This document shows positions 41,824-51,064 of a stretch of DNA of 64,000 nucleotides, in pieces. The DNA is from Sulfitobacter undariae (GTDB lineage: Bacteria > Pseudomonadota > Alphaproteobacteria > Rhodobacterales > Rhodobacteraceae). The stretch covers positions 1 to 64,000 of the forward strand of contig NZ_JACIEI010000007.1 of assembly GCF_014196805.1 (NCBI RefSeq), written 5' to 3'. Positions within the stretch are counted from its first letter, which is position 1. The number at the start of each line of letters is the position of its first letter. The position numbers were made by a program, and so were the translations under genes. Below the pieces are notes generated by a model that was not told where the DNA came from, searched no databases, and worked only from the letters and a program-made list of their open reading frames with translations.

Positions 41824-42711
41824 ATGGATATCACCTTAATCAGAACCTTCATCGAAGTCGCAAATACGGGTTCCTTTATCGCCGCCTGTGACCGGTTGTT
41901 TGTCACCCAATCAGCGGTCAGTCTGCGCATCCAACGATTAGAAGACAGTCTGGGTCATCCCCTATTCACCCGTTCAAAATCAGGGGCGATTCTGACGCCT
42001 GCGGGCGAACAGTTCAAAACTTATGCTCTCAGCCTCATCAAAATCTGGGAGGAAGCGCGCCAGCAAATTGCGATTCCCGAAGGCTATAGCCGTGCCTTGA
42101 CCATTGGCGCGCAATATTCGCTTTGGCCGCGCTTGGGATTCCAATGGTTGGACCGCTTGCAGGCCGATCTGCCTGATCTGAGTTTGCGTACGGAATTGGG
42201 GATGCCAGACCGTTTGACACGTTTTCTTGTCGAGGGGCTTATTCAAGTGGCGGTGATGTACACGCCACAACTGCGCCCCGGATTAATCATCGAAGAGGCG
42301 CTGGAGGATGATTTGATTATGGTTTCGTCTTATCCCAATGCCACCGCAGCAGATGCGAGCGATTATGTTTTTGTCGATTGGGGCGCGGAATTCACCCATG
42401 CCCACGCATTATCCCTGCCCCATTTGACCAATTCAGGCCTGACCATGGGTCTCGGGGCGCTGGCTGCCGACTATATCATGAACCGCCATGCCAAAGCATA
42501 TCTACCTGCGCGTGTAATCAAGCGCCGCTTGGACAGCGGAAATCTACATGTTGTGGCGGATGCACCACATTTCCCCTACCCTGCGTGGGTCGTCTGGCGC
42601 GACGACATTGATGTCGAATTGGCCGAAGCTGCACGCCGCGCCTTGGTGCAAGTCGCGCAAACTACTGAAAAAGAACAAGGTTCTATGACGGAACTGCTTA
42701 GCCTGATGTGA
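41824..42711 (+). CDS. LysR-family transcriptional regulator
   Basis: 295 aa from ATG 41824, eight bases after AAGGA; an in-frame ATG at 41815 overlaps the binding site. N-terminal HTH: MDITLIRTFIEVANTGSFIA, LFVTQSAVSLRIQRLEDSLG and LFTRSKSGAILTPAGEQF. The rest is the periplasmic-binding-like effector domain. Standard LysR length. No divergent gene is close upstream, so targets are not obvious; the DUF481 gene downstream on the same strand is a possible one. Confidence 0.93.
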   Translation: MDITLIRTFIEVANTGSFIAACDRLFVTQSAVSLRIQRLEDSLGHPLFTRSKSGAILTPAGEQFKTYALSLIKIWEEARQQIAIPEGYSRALTIGAQYSLWPRLGFQWLDRLQADLPDLSLRTELGMPDRLTRFLVEGLIQVAVMYTPQLRPGLIIEEALEDDLIMVSSYPNATAADASDYVFVDWGAEFTHAHALSLPHLTNSGLTMGLGALAADYIMNRHAKAYLPARVIKRRLDSGNLHVVADAPHFPYPAWVVWRDDIDVELAEAARRALVQVAQTTEKEQGSMTELLSLM

Positions 42712-42886
42712 AGGCAGCAAACTGGTCTCATCTAATCAATTACAAATTCTAAATACTCATCTTATACATGATTTATTCGAATTTCACTCATCTAAACAAC
42801 TCATTTAGACCACCCTTAGCAGAGATGCTGCCGATCGTAGGGCACTAGGCCAGATGACGGAACAAACTCTCGAAAGGGAATGATCT

Positions 42887-43741
42887 ATGAACACTCTCAT
42901 GAAATTCGCCACTGTATCTGCACTGGCACTCATGGTTGCCGCACCTGCAATGGCGCAAAACCGCATCACAGGCGTTGAAGCGCTGAATGATCAGATTGAC
43001 GACATCACAGATGACGTAAACACAGACATCGCACGCGGCAATGACGCCGACCGCTTTGGCCCCAATGGTGTGGCACAAGGCTGGCGCGGGTCTTTCGCTC
43101 TGACGGCTTCTGGCACATCCGGCAATACTGACACCGGCGAAGTCTCTGGCGCGGGCCGTTTGACATATGGCGTAGGGGACTGGAACCACCTGTTTGGCTT
43201 TGCTGCTGAATATGGCGAATCCAATGGCACCAAAAGCGAAGAAAAATTCTTTGCGACCTATGAAGGTAGCCGCTACTTCACACCAAGCCTCTATGCTTTT
43301 GGCGTGGCGCGTTTCGAATATGACGGCTATCTGACAGACGCTGCTGGCGTTGGGTATGACGGTTCGACAACTGACGCGTTCTTGGGCTTTGGTCCCGGTT
43401 ACCGTGTGTTGAACAACCCGAACCAAACATGGCGCGTTCAAGCAGGCCCCGGTGTGCGTTACTTCAAAGACGTGACCGGCACATCTGAAACCGAAGTCGG
43501 CTTCATCGCCACATCGCGTTACTTCCACGGCATCAACGACACTGTATCCTTCACAATGGACACTGATGTTTTGGGGTCGGACATCAACACAATCGTATCT
43601 AACGATGCAGGCGTGAACTTTAAAATGTCCAACAACCTGTCCACACGTGTGAGCTATCGCACCGAGTATAACTCTGACCCAGCAGCGGGCCTGAAATCCA
43701 CAGACAACACCCTTGGTGTGTCACTGGTTCTCGGCTTCTAA
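42887..43741 (+). CDS. DUF481/YdiY-like outer-membrane beta-barrel protein
   Basis: 284 aa. Signal peptide MNTLMKFATVSALALMVAAPAMAQ. After a short helical stretch (VEALNDQIDDITDDVNTDI) come alternating beta strands: WRGSFALTASGTSGNTDTGEVSGAGRL, YGVGDWNHLFGFAAEYGESNG, and an outer-membrane-type end LGVSLVLGF with terminal Phe. This fits the YdiY salt-induced outer-membrane family. AGGGA lies ahead of the ATG. Upstream 170 bases are AT-rich and presumably hold a strong promoter. Its role is not established. Confidence 0.83.
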   Translation: MNTLMKFATVSALALMVAAPAMAQNRITGVEALNDQIDDITDDVNTDIARGNDADRFGPNGVAQGWRGSFALTASGTSGNTDTGEVSGAGRLTYGVGDWNHLFGFAAEYGESNGTKSEEKFFATYEGSRYFTPSLYAFGVARFEYDGYLTDAAGVGYDGSTTDAFLGFGPGYRVLNNPNQTWRVQAGPGVRYFKDVTGTSETEVGFIATSRYFHGINDTVSFTMDTDVLGSDINTIVSNDAGVNFKMSNNLSTRVSYRTEYNSDPAAGLKSTDNTLGVSLVLGF

Positions 43742-43764
43742 GAGTTAAGAGATAGTAACGAGTA

Positions 43765-43806
43765 CTCCTCCTCGGCATCCTGTTGCCCAGCAATGCCAAG
43801 GGGGAG
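43765..43806 (+). terminator. Stem-loop after the DUF481 gene
   Basis: CTCCTCCT with GGCAT on the left (43765-43778) pairs with ATGCC and AGGGGGAG on the right (43793-43806). TTTTTT follows at 43817-43822, inside a second small dyad AGTTAA/TTAACT. A third hairpin (AGGAGGA-type arms near 43834-43861) follows. Confidence 0.6.
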
Positions 43807-43877
43807 AGTTAACGAGTTTTTTAACTGGTTACTTAGGGAGGACGGGGAATTACATCCTCCCTACTTGGTTATTTGAC

Positions 43878-43904
43878 AAAAGCTCGGCTAACCGCCGAGC
43901 TTTT
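43878..43904. terminator. Terminator at the end of zapA
   Basis: AAAAGCTCGG / CCGAGCTTTT (43878-43887 and 43895-43904), perfect ten-base arms. The right arm lies within the last codons of zapA. T runs occur on both strands. Confidence 0.8.
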
Positions 43905-44280
43905 CGTCTACTTCAGCGGCAAGAGATTCGGCGCGTGCTGCGATCTCTGCCAAAGTGTCCGTCACCGATTGCGGCACAACGGGCACTTCAATCCGCTCAG
44001 GCTCAACAACAACATTGCGTAGCCCTTCAAGCTCGGCTTCACGCTCGGCCAACTCTGCCCGCACTTCCGCGATCTTGTCTTCGACGCTTGCGGTTTTATC
44101 GGCCAGCATCAAACCCGCCATCAGCAGCATCCGTGCCTCTGGCATACGCCCGACAGCATCTGCCAAAACCTGCGCTTCGTCGTCCAGCATTTTGGCTGCG
44201 GAATGCAGATAGCTTTCCTCGCCCTCCTGACAGGCCACGTCAAAATAACGTCCGCCAATAGCAATCTTGATCTCTGGCAT
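43888..44280 (-). CDS. zapA: Cell division protein ZapA
   Basis: 130 aa. EIKIAIGGRYFDVACQEGEESYLHSAAKMLDDEAQVLA is the ZapA head, followed by ARMLLMAGLMLADK and a coiled coil (EDKIAEVRAELAEREAELEGLRN). It cross-links FtsZ filaments at mid-cell. The tail beyond 100 is Pro/Glu-rich. It is preceded on the same strand by a coiled-coil gene that overlaps it by one base. Confidence 0.92.
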   Translation of the reverse strand: MPEIKIAIGGRYFDVACQEGEESYLHSAAKMLDDEAQVLADAVGRMPEARMLLMAGLMLADKTASVEDKIAEVRAELAEREAELEGLRNVVVEPERIEVPVVPQSVTDTLAEIAARAESLAAEVDEKLGG

Positions 44281-44774
44281 TACACGTCCTCCTGTTGGCT
44301 CTGGGCAGTTGATCCGGCATCCACAAGCGGTTGCAGGCTGGCTAGAATAGCAGATGCTTCTGCCACATCGGCAGCTCGGGACGCACGAAGGCCTTCCAGC
44401 TCTGCCAGCAGCGCTTTGTTGATCAAATCCGCGTCACCTACGCCTTCGGCATTTGCATCGCGTAAGGCAGCACAGGCGTTGGCCAACTCTGCATTCGCGC
44501 GGCGCACACGTTGCAGCTCGATGTCCAGTTGGCCCATACGGGCCTCCCTTTCGTCCAGTTGTGCACGCAAAGCGGCATTCTCTGCTTCGGATTTGGTCCG
44601 CAAGCTGCGCACACGTTCTTGAAGCTGCGCATTGGCAGTCCGTTCTTCTTCCAGAAGGCGTGTGGTTTCCTCATCGGGGCCTGCGGGTGCCGCAGTACCC
44701 AATTTTGCCAAACCAAACGCGACTTGATCCATTGCAGCGGTGATGCGCCGCTGAAGTTCTTCGATATCGCTCAT
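44280..44774 (-). CDS. Coiled-coil protein upstream of zapA
   Basis: 164 aa. After ITAAMDQVAFGLAKLGT comes a heptad-rich stretch (LLEEERTANAQLQERVRSLRTKSEAENAALRAQLDERE..), most of residues 40-125. No signal peptide or membrane helix. It shares one base with the zapA start, so the two are co-translated. By analogy with ZapA-ZapB pairs it may assist the FtsZ ring, but I know of no named family and this is inference from position. Confidence 0.75.
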   Translation of the reverse strand: MSDIEELQRRITAAMDQVAFGLAKLGTAAPAGPDEETTRLLEEERTANAQLQERVRSLRTKSEAENAALRAQLDEREARMGQLDIELQRVRRANAELANACAALRDANAEGVGDADLINKALLAELEGLRASRAADVAEASAILASLQPLVDAGSTAQSQQEDV

Positions 44775-45017
44775 ATGCCTCTCTCACTCACTGTCTTGCA
44801 CACCGATCTTTACAACACGCGAATCGGTTCATGCCAGATATTCCTGCAATCCTACCTAAAGCAGCAGTAAAATACTGCCCCCCTTTGAGAACAGCAACTT
44901 GCCGTTGAAACTTCACCCAAACCATCGTGCCGCCCGCATCTGCCGTGCTTGATCTTTCGCCCTACCCTGATATTGACCCTTGCAAACGCATTTCACCTTG
45001 CACAGGAGCCCTGCCGC

Positions 45018-47033
45018 GTGGATCTTAAAGCCCTTCAAACAGCCAACCCCGATCACTGGTCCAAAGCCACCGCAATTCGTGCGCTGACACTGGATGCCGT
45101 TGCCCAAGCAAACTCTGGCCACTCTGGCATGCCCATCGGCATGGCGGATGTTGCCACAGTGCTATTTCAGAACCACCTGAAATTTGATGCGGCCACACCG
45201 ACATGGCCTGACCGTGACCGCTTTATCCTGTCTGCAGGCCACGGATCGATGTTGATCTACTCCCTGCTGCACCTTGTCGGCGACGCCCAATTCCCGATCG
45301 AGCAAATCCGCAACTTCCGCCAAATGGGCGCACGCACAGCGGGCCACCCCGAGAACTTCCTTGCGGATGCGATTGAAACCACCACGGGCCCGCTGGGTCA
45401 GGGTATTGCCAATTCGGTTGGCTTTGCCATGGCCGAGGAAATCCAGCGCGCCACTTATGGCTCCAAGATTGTGGATCACCATACATATGTCATCGCGGGC
45501 GATGGTTGCCTGATGGAAGGTGTTAGCCAAGAGGCAATCACCCTTGCGGGCCGTCACAAGCTGAGCAAGCTGATTGTCATGTGGGACAATAACAATATCA
45601 CCATCGACGGTCCTGTGACCCTCTCCGATACATCCGACCAAGTTGCGCGTTTCCGTGCTGCGGGATGGGATGTTCAGGAAATCGACGGCCACAACCCCGA
45701 TCAGATCGACGCCGCGCTGACCGCTGCCAAGAAAACCGACACGCCCAGCATGATTGCCTGCAAAACGCATATCGCTTTGGGCCACGCGGCGCAGGATACC
45801 TCAAAGGGCCACGGCGCGTTGACCGATCCCGCCCAGATGGTTGCTGCGAAAGAAGCATGGGGCTGGACAGCAGCACCTTTCGACATCCCTGCCGATATCA
45901 AATCCGCATGGGAAGCCATCGGCAGCCGTGGGTCCGAAGCTCGCGCAGATTGGCAAGAGCGTTTTGCCAAAATCGCTGGCAACAAACGCGAAACGTTCAA
46001 CCGTGCCTTGGCGCTGGAAGCCCCCAAGAAACTGAGCGCGACCATCAAAGCGTTCAAAAAGCAGATCACCGAAACAGCGCCCAAGCTGGCCACCCGTGCC
46101 GCCTCGGAAAAAGTGTTGGAAGTGATCAACCCGATCATGCCCGAAACTGTGGGCGGCTCGGCTGACCTTACAGGCTCCAACAACACCAAGACTGCTGATC
46201 TGGGTGTGTTCGATCTGGACAACCGTGGCGGGCGTTATGTCTATTGGGGCATCCGCGAGCACGGTATGGCCTCTGCTATGAACGGTATGGCGCTGCACGG
46301 CGGTGTACGCCCCTATTCTGGTACGTTCATGTGTTTCACCGATTACGCGCGCCCTGCAATGCGCCTGTCGGCGTTGATGCAGGTGCCTGTTGTCTATGTC
46401 ATGACTCATGACAGCATCGGTCTGGGCGAAGATGGCCCAACCCACCAACCCGTTGAGCATCTGGCAATCAGCCGCGCCACGCCCAACACGCTGGTGTTCC
46501 GCCCTGCGGATACAATTGAGACCGCCGAAGCCTGGGAAGTGGCCCTGACCCAGACAGGCACACCTTCTGTTCTGTCTTTGACACGCCAAGGACTGCCGAC
46601 TGTGCGCCTTGAGCATAAGAACAACAACCTGACCTCCATGGGCGCCTATACGCTGGCGGATTCCGAGGGCAAACGTCAGGTCATCCTGATCGCCACTGGT
46701 TCTGAAGTGTCCATCGCTATGGAAGCCCGCGAACTGCTGCATGCCCAAGGCATCGGCACACGTGTGGTGTCCATGCCGTGTATGGAGCTGTTCGCACAGC
46801 AAGACGAATCATACCGCAAGCGGGTTCTGCCCGGTGGTGCGGTACGTGTTGGTGTTGAAGCTGGCGTACGTCAGGGTTGGGACCAATGGCTGCTGGGTGA
46901 GCGCGGCAAATGGGGCAAAGCAGATTTTGTCGGCATGGACCGTTTTGGCGCCTCTGCCCCGGCAGAAGAGCTGTTTGAAAAGTTCGGAATTACGGCAGCC
47001 AATGTTGCCGAAAAGGCAAAAGCCCTACTGTAA
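45018..47033 (+). CDS. tkt: Transketolase
   Basis: 671 aa from GTG 45018 ([21 protein letters not shown]), with AGGAG nine bases upstream; a longer ATG frame has no site. Thiamine diphosphate motif [13 protein letters not shown]...[12 protein letters not shown], substrate His in [15 protein letters not shown] and [12 protein letters not shown], and the pyrimidine-domain [19 protein letters not shown] and [20 protein letters not shown]. It transfers two-carbon units in the pentose-phosphate (and possibly Calvin) cycle. It heads the tkt-gap region. Confidence 0.97.
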   Translation: MDLKALQTANPDHWSKATAIRALTLDAVAQANSGHSGMPIGMADVATVLFQNHLKFDAATPTWPDRDRFILSAGHGSMLIYSLLHLVGDAQFPIEQIRNFRQMGARTAGHPENFLADAIETTTGPLGQGIANSVGFAMAEEIQRATYGSKIVDHHTYVIAGDGCLMEGVSQEAITLAGRHKLSKLIVMWDNNNITIDGPVTLSDTSDQVARFRAAGWDVQEIDGHNPDQIDAALTAAKKTDTPSMIACKTHIALGHAAQDTSKGHGALTDPAQMVAAKEAWGWTAAPFDIPADIKSAWEAIGSRGSEARADWQERFAKIAGNKRETFNRALALEAPKKLSATIKAFKKQITETAPKLATRAASEKVLEVINPIMPETVGGSADLTGSNNTKTADLGVFDLDNRGGRYVYWGIREHGMASAMNGMALHGGVRPYSGTFMCFTDYARPAMRLSALMQVPVVYVMTHDSIGLGEDGPTHQPVEHLAISRATPNTLVFRPADTIETAEAWEVALTQTGTPSVLSLTRQGLPTVRLEHKNNNLTSMGAYTLADSEGKRQVILIATGSEVSIAMEARELLHAQGIGTRVVSMPCMELFAQQDESYRKRVLPGGAVRVGVEAGVRQGWDQWLLGERGKWGKADFVGMDRFGASAPAEELFEKFGITAANVAEKAKALL

Positions 47034-47073
47034 TAAGCACATTAAATCCAAATCGGAAACGATTGACGATATC

Positions 47074-47099
47074 GGCGGGACCTTTTCCAAGGTTCCGCC
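47074..47099 (+). terminator. Terminator of tkt
   Basis: GGCGGGACCTT-TTCC-AAGGTTCCGCC, 11-bp arms with one G-U pair and a four-base loop, followed by GTTTTCGTTT. Confidence 0.85.
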
Positions 47100-47291
47100 G
47101 TTTTCGTTTCCAAATAAAAAACAGTCTGATCCTGTAAAACACTTAATTCGTACCAGTTCCGCCACATTTCGGGCCATCTTCGGCCATACCACCCTCCTAG
47201 AAACAAGCTTGTCTTGATCGGGATTAATTCATTCTTAACGATTAAGGCACAGAATTAGACAATGAACCTAAACGAGCGATGGAGTTACAAT

Positions 47292-47465
47292 ATGGCCTAC
47301 TTGATGACAGCAATTATGACAGGCGGCGTTGCCGCAATTCTCTCTCTTTTTGCTGGTGAATCATTTGGCCAGATCGCTCTGAACTACGTTCTCTACGGAC
47401 ATTTGGGCATGGCTGCCCTCGCCGTTGCAACCATGACCGCCAAGATGGTTGATCGCAAAAGCTAA
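47292..47465 (+). CDS. 57-aa two-helix membrane protein
   Basis: ATG 47292 follows GGAG by eight bases, better than an upstream in-frame ATG at 47262. Two hydrophobic helices (LMTAIMTGGVAAILSLFAG and YVLYGHLGMAALAVATMTAK) flank a short loop, then basic VDRKS. It is closed by a clear terminator at 47480-47506, which supports a real transcript. No family is known to me. Confidence 0.6.
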   Translation: MAYLMTAIMTGGVAAILSLFAGESFGQIALNYVLYGHLGMAALAVATMTAKMVDRKS

Positions 47466-47479
47466 TCCACACATAAAAA

Positions 47480-47506
47480 CAGGCACCCTGATCGCTCGGG
47501 TGCCTG
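47480..47506. terminator. Terminator between the small membrane protein and DUF808 genes
   Basis: CAGGCACCC / GGGTGCCTG (47480-47488 and 47498-47506), perfect nine-base arms, followed by TTTT on plus and preceded by AAAA, serving the converging DUF808 gene on minus. Confidence 0.85.
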
Positions 47507-47538
47507 TTTTACGTTTTCTTTTTACTTCTTTTCCTACA

Positions 47539-48504
47539 TTACTTGGAAAAAACCTTGCGCCACAATGGCGTAACCAGCTTTTCCCCCAGTGGGATCAGCA
47601 ACAGGCCAAGAGCCACTCCCAGCACCCCGTCTATCGCCGCTTTTGCCAACCAAGCTGAAAATCCTGCCATCGCCTCGGGTACTTTCACAGCAACAGCAGC
47701 AGCAACATCATTGATGATATGCGCAGGTGTGGCGAAACCGATCACTTCAAGCCCATGCACGATAATTGACCCGCCGACCCATAGCATCGCGGCTGTGCCA
47801 ACTACCGTCAGCAAGCGCAAAAATCCTGGCATGGCTTTGACCAAACCACGCCCGAAGGCACGGGTGCCAGACAGACGTCCGCGATTTGCCATGGCAAGTC
47901 CCAGATCATCCATTTTTACAATCAGTGCAACTGACCCGTAAACTGCGATTGTGATGATTACGGCCACGGCTGCCAACGTGGCGGCCTCCATCCAAAAACT
48001 GGAATCGGGAATCGCGGCAAGCGAGATCGTCATGATCTCGGCAGACAGGATAAAGTCGGTTTTAATCGCGCCTTTGGCCTTTTCTTCTTCCAGTTTGGCG
48101 GGATCGGAAATTGTTTCTTCTTTGCCCGGATGATCTTCGTGGCCTTTGCTCCACCCCAGCACATGCGCGATTTTCTCTGCGCCCTCAAAACACAGATAAG
48201 CGCCGCCCAGCATCAACAGCGGCGCGATGGCCCAAGGCGCAAAAGCAGACAACGCCAGCCCCGCAGGCAGCAAAAACAGCAGCTTGTTGCGCAATGATCC
48301 TTTGGTGATCCGCCAGATGATCGGCAATTCACGCGAGGCCTCAAAACCCTGCACATATTTGGGCGTTACAGCAGCATCATCAATCACCGCCCCCGCCGCT
48401 TTGGCCGAGGCTTTCGTCGCCTGCCCAATGACGTCATCAATCGAGGAGGCCGCCACTTTTGCAATGGCAGCCACATCATCCAGCAAGGCAATCAATCCGC
48501 TCAT
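47539..48504 (-). CDS. DUF808 (YedI-like) inner-membrane protein
   Basis: 321 aa. MSGLIALLDDVAAIAKVAASSIDDV, then DDAAVTPKYVQGFEASRELPIIW and the ALAPLL/GGAYLCFEGAEKIAHVLG segment are DUF808 hallmarks. At least five membrane helices, including AIAPLLMLGGAYLCFEG, AATLAAVAVIITIAVYGSVALIV and VVGTAAMLWVGGSIIVHGL. Function of YedI-type proteins is unknown. Divergent from gap with about 195 bases between. Confidence 0.88.
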   Translation of the reverse strand: MSGLIALLDDVAAIAKVAASSIDDVIGQATKASAKAAGAVIDDAAVTPKYVQGFEASRELPIIWRITKGSLRNKLLFLLPAGLALSAFAPWAIAPLLMLGGAYLCFEGAEKIAHVLGWSKGHEDHPGKEETISDPAKLEEEKAKGAIKTDFILSAEIMTISLAAIPDSSFWMEAATLAAVAVIITIAVYGSVALIVKMDDLGLAMANRGRLSGTRAFGRGLVKAMPGFLRLLTVVGTAAMLWVGGSIIVHGLEVIGFATPAHIINDVAAAVAVKVPEAMAGFSAWLAKAAIDGVLGVALGLLLIPLGEKLVTPLWRKVFSK

Positions 48505-48699
48505 TCATTCGCTCCGTATTTCTTTGAGTGCTAAGCTAGTGCAGTGTGCGGGGATTGCCAATGTGACCCAGTAGTCAAATGTTACCGCTATCCTAAACAT
48601 TTAACGCTAACATGAAAGCTTTCCGCAGCATTGCCCCTAGCCCCAAGGGGTAGCAGGCGTCTATAGCAGGCTCAAACTATGAGCCATAGGAGCCTCCTC

Positions 48700-49701
48700 A
48701 TGACCATCAAAGTCGGCATCAACGGATTTGGCCGCATCGGCCGTTGCACCCTTTCACACATCGCACAATCTGCACGCGAAGATATTCAGGTGATCAAGCT
48801 GAACGCCACCGGCCCGATTGAGACCGCAGCGCATATGCTGAAATACGATTCTGTGCACGGGCGTTTCCCGAACACCATCACTCTTGATGACGGCTATATG
48901 AACCTTGGCCAGAACGACATCGAAGTGATGTCCACCTACAACCTAGAAGAACTGGACTGGTCCGGTTGTGACGTTGTGTTGGAATGTACTGGCCAGTTTA
49001 ACGATGGCAACAAAGCCCGTACCCACATCGAACAAGGCGCAAAGAAAGTGCTTCTGTCGGCACCGGGTAAAAACGTGGATCGCACGATTGTCTTTGGTGT
49101 GAATGACCATGAGATGCTGGCGTCAGACACGATGATCTCTAACGGTTCCTGTACCACCAACTGCCTTGCCCCGCTGGCGAAGGTGATGAATGATGCGGTA
49201 GGCATTGAAAGTGGCCTGATGACCACCATTCACAGCTATACAGGCGACCAACCAACGCTGGACCGCCGCCACAAAGACCTTTACCGCGCACGCGCTGCCG
49301 CCATGGCAATCATCCCGACCTCAACAGGTGCGGCAAAAGCCTTGGGTGAAGTATTGCCCGAGCTGAAAGGCAAGCTGGATGGCACCGCCATGCGCGTCCC
49401 AACACCAAACGTCAGCGCCGTTGACCTGACCTTTACCGCCTCACGCGATGTGACCGTTGAAGAGATCAATCTGGCTGCCAAAACCGCTTCCGAAGGCCAT
49501 ATGAAACGCGTAATGGCCTATGACCCCGAGAAGAAGGTCTCCATCGACTTTAGCCATACTGAACACAGCTGCATCTTTGCCCCTGACCAGACAATTGTTG
49601 TCGCGGGTCGCACAGTGCGTGTTCTGGCGTGGTACGACAACGAATGGGCCTTCTCTGTGCGCATGGCAGATGTTGCTGCTGCGATGGGCAAACTGGTCTA
49701 A
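48700..49701 (+). CDS. gap: Glyceraldehyde-3-phosphate dehydrogenase, NADP-type cofactor pocket
   Basis: 333 aa from ATG 48700, eight bases after GGAG. Rossmann motif GINGFGRIGR; catalytic Cys in SNGSCTTNCLAPL; phosphate-site SYTGDQPTLDRRHKD; PTSTGAAKALGEVLPELKG and the closing RVLAWYDNEWAFSVRM. The adenine-ribose loop reads KLNATGPIET, so the Asp that makes most bacterial enzymes NAD-specific is Ala, and the following TG resembles the chloroplast NADP enzymes. NADP use, as in the Calvin cycle or gluconeogenesis, is inferred. Followed by a 47-aa peptide gene and a second gap. Confidence 0.95.
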   Translation: MTIKVGINGFGRIGRCTLSHIAQSAREDIQVIKLNATGPIETAAHMLKYDSVHGRFPNTITLDDGYMNLGQNDIEVMSTYNLEELDWSGCDVVLECTGQFNDGNKARTHIEQGAKKVLLSAPGKNVDRTIVFGVNDHEMLASDTMISNGSCTTNCLAPLAKVMNDAVGIESGLMTTIHSYTGDQPTLDRRHKDLYRARAAAMAIIPTSTGAAKALGEVLPELKGKLDGTAMRVPTPNVSAVDLTFTASRDVTVEEINLAAKTASEGHMKRVMAYDPEKKVSIDFSHTEHSCIFAPDQTIVVAGRTVRVLAWYDNEWAFSVRMADVAAAMGKLV

Positions 49702-49764
49702 GCCTTGCTTGAATCCCTTGCCTGCTCTAAAAGGGGCAGGCAATTCGCAAAGGACAGACCCGTC

Positions 49765-49908
49765 ATGACAAACCGTATCGCCTTTGTGCTGGGCCTCCTG
49801 ATCATCGCTGTCATCGCTGTCGATTTTATCTATTACGGCAATGAACATGGTATTTTCCTTGCCAAGAAAATGAACGAACTGATCGAATGGCTGGCCTTCT
49901 GGCGCTAA
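49765..49908 (+). CDS. 47-aa membrane peptide between two gap genes
   Basis: ATG 49765 with AAAGGA upstream. One hydrophobic helix (IAFVLGLLIIAVIAVDFIYYG), then an amphipathic end KKMNELIEWLAFWR rich in Trp and Phe. It begins 63 bases after the first gap stop and lies before the second. From memory, similar short proteins ending IEWLAFWR or IEYLAFWR occur at this place in other Rhodobacteraceae, but I could not check this. Function is unknown. Confidence 0.65.
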   Translation: MTNRIAFVLGLLIIAVIAVDFIYYGNEHGIFLAKKMNELIEWLAFWR

Positions 49909-50015
49909 GCCTCAACGCTCCCCCATCATTCTTTCCACCCGCCTGCCGCGCTTCGGCTTGCACAATCCCCTGCACGCTCCTAGGTTTGATCAAATAGGTC
50001 CGCATGGGGTTTGAA

Positions 50016-51011
50016 ATGACCATCAAAATTGGAATTAACGGTTTCGGTCGCATTGGCCGTAACATATTGCGCGCCGTTATCGAGAGCGGCCGTGACGATA
50101 TCGAAGTGGTTGCCATTAACGATCTGGCCCCTTTGGAAACCAATGCGCATTTGTTCGAATTCGACAGTGTACACGGGCGCTATGGCCGTGAGGTCACGTG
50201 GGGAGACGGGATGATGGATGTGGGCCATGGCCCCATTCGCGTGACGTCCGAACGCACAGCAGAGACGCTGCCATGGGCGGATGTAGATATTGCACTGGAA
50301 TGCACAGGGATATTCCGCAGCCGCGAGGATGCAGCCCGCCACCTCAAAAACGGCTCGAGCAAAGTGTTGATCTCGGCTCCGGGCAAAGGCGACATGAAAA
50401 CCATCGTTTACGGCGTGAACGATGGCATCCTGACCGCAGATGATGTGATCGTCTCAAATGCCTCCTGCACGACAAATTGCCTCGCCCCGCTGACCCATGC
50501 GTTGCACAGTGCCTTTGGCATTAAACGTGGCCATATGACCACCGTGCACAGCTATACGGGCGGCCAACCCGTACACGACACAGCGCACAGCGATCTTCAC
50601 CGTGCGCGGGCTGCGGCCCTGTCGATGATCCCCACAACCACAGGCGCAGCTGCGGCGCTTGACCTTGTGATGCCCGAAATTTCAGGGCGCATTTCAGGCA
50701 CAGCGATCCGTGTGCCCACGCCAAACGTCTCCTGTGTTGATCTGGTGGTCGAACTGGACCGTGACACAACTATTGACGGTATCAACGCTGCCTTAACAGA
50801 GGCCACCAAAACCATGCATGGCGTCATGGGGGTGACTGCACGCCAGCTTGTCTCGATTGATTTTAACCACGATGCGCGCAGCACTATTGTGGCACTGGAT
50901 CAAACAGATCTGCAGCAAGGGAATCTGGCCCGCGTTTTGGCATGGTATGACAACGAATGGGGATTTTCCAACCGGATGCTCGACACAGCAGCCCTATTGG
51001 CGCGCCTCTAG
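50016..51011 (+). CDS. gap: Glyceraldehyde-3-phosphate dehydrogenase, NAD-type
   Basis: 331 aa from ATG 50016 (MTIKIGINGFGRIGRNILRA). The adenine-ribose loop is VAINDLAPLETNAHL, with the Asp of NAD-specific enzymes present. Catalytic Cys in SNASCTTNCLAPL, then SYTGGQPVHDTAHSDLHRARAAA, MIPTTTGAA and RVLAWYDNEWGFSNRM. It therefore probably works in the glycolytic direction with NAD, while its neighbour uses NADP. Sequence divergence from the neighbour is large, so this is not a recent duplication. Confidence 0.94.
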   Translation: MTIKIGINGFGRIGRNILRAVIESGRDDIEVVAINDLAPLETNAHLFEFDSVHGRYGREVTWGDGMMDVGHGPIRVTSERTAETLPWADVDIALECTGIFRSREDAARHLKNGSSKVLISAPGKGDMKTIVYGVNDGILTADDVIVSNASCTTNCLAPLTHALHSAFGIKRGHMTTVHSYTGGQPVHDTAHSDLHRARAAALSMIPTTTGAAAALDLVMPEISGRISGTAIRVPTPNVSCVDLVVELDRDTTIDGINAALTEATKTMHGVMGVTARQLVSIDFNHDARSTIVALDQTDLQQGNLARVLAWYDNEWGFSNRMLDTAALLARL

Positions 51012-51033
51012 CTCCAAGCCAGACAGCAGAAAG

Positions 51034-51058
51034 GGTGCAGGGTTAAATCCCCTGCACC
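51034..51058. terminator. Stem-loop between gap and coaD
   Basis: GGTGCAGGG / CCCTGCACC (51034-51042 and 51050-51058), perfect nine-base stem, between converging genes. T runs are absent on both sides, so termination strength is doubtful. Confidence 0.55.
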
Positions 51059-51064
51059 GCAAGT

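Noticed and set aside
43741-43888. 6S RNA gene, which in many bacteria lies beside zapA
   Set aside because: The region does not fold as one long stem with a central bubble, and three separate hairpins with terminator features explain it better.
45801-46802. Long open frame antisense to tkt
   Set aside because: Transketolase in the plus frame is unmistakable; the antisense protein has no recognisable domain.
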